Of a DNA stretch of 6,421 nucleotides, positions 6,412 through 6,421 are shown one piece after another (position 1 is the first letter of the stretch; each line of letters opens with the position of its first letter). Under the pieces are notes generated by a model that saw nothing but the letters and a program-made list of their open reading frames with translations, did no database searches and was not told where the DNA came from. Position numbers and translations under genes: made by a program. The stretch lies in assembly GCA_900550345.1 (NCBI GenBank), contig URRX01000084.1, forward strand, positions 1 to 6,421, written 5' to 3'. The stretch is from an uncultured Anaerococcus sp. Its GTDB lineage: Bacteria; Bacillota; Clostridia; Tissierellales; Peptoniphilaceae.

Positions 6412-6421
6412 ATTTGCAAAT
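6412..6421. repeat. Ten-base palindrome at the window edge
   Basis: ATTTGCAAAT is a perfect palindrome that ends exactly at the last base of the window, so its full extent cannot be seen. It may be part of an operator for the transporter operon or of the neighbouring gene's control region. In sequence this A+T-rich, a ten-base palindrome is only mild evidence. Confidence 0.25.

Overview
The window is very A+T-rich, and all five supported genes lie on the minus strand, so transcription runs from right to left. Gene content, A+T-rich codon use, AAGGAGG-type ribosome binding sites and a T-box leader on a tRNA-synthetase gene all point to a low-G+C Bacillota. An anaerobic coccus or clostridial relative such as Anaerococcus or Peptoniphilus (Tissierellia) is plausible, but that is inference: there is no rRNA or marker here to settle it.

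Right part (6421 to 4140): a 148-base upstream region with perfect inverted repeats leads into a compact membrane-transport operon. It holds a 70-residue DUF3311 protein, then a 487-residue sodium:solute symporter (SSS family) whose start codon directly abuts the stop codon before it, then a 137-residue half-size EamA/DMT-type membrane protein 43 bases on. DUF3311 plus SSS is a known pairing (B. subtilis yhjC-yhjB type). The substrate cannot be read from the sequence.

Middle (4139 to 3807): this 333-base stretch without protein genes is the control region of ileS. It holds a sigma-A-like promoter, then a T-box leader with a recognisable Stem I (AGUA and GAA specifier-loop motifs, AUC isoleucine specifier, AGAGAG distal motif), and an intrinsic terminator with a seven-U tail. 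The T-box/antiterminator core is shorter than the family consensus (UGGACC instead of UGGNACC, with no room for the second antiterminator helix), which is odd.

Left part (3806 to 178): ileS encodes a 1036-residue isoleucyl-tRNA synthetase of the long, eukaryote-like type 2 (IleRS2). Its class I signature reads GIHH where HIGH is expected, the altered form linked to very high mupirocin resistance. A strong intrinsic terminator with a GAAA tetraloop follows its stop codon, and a Nudix hydrolase gene of the MutT / 8-oxo-dGTPase type starts just beyond. Bases 1-177 hold no supported gene.

The main points of interest are the GIHH-type IleRS2 as the only ileS visible, its shortened T-box switch, and the paired palindromes ahead of the transporter operon. 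No mobile element, CRISPR array, tRNA or rRNA gene was seen.
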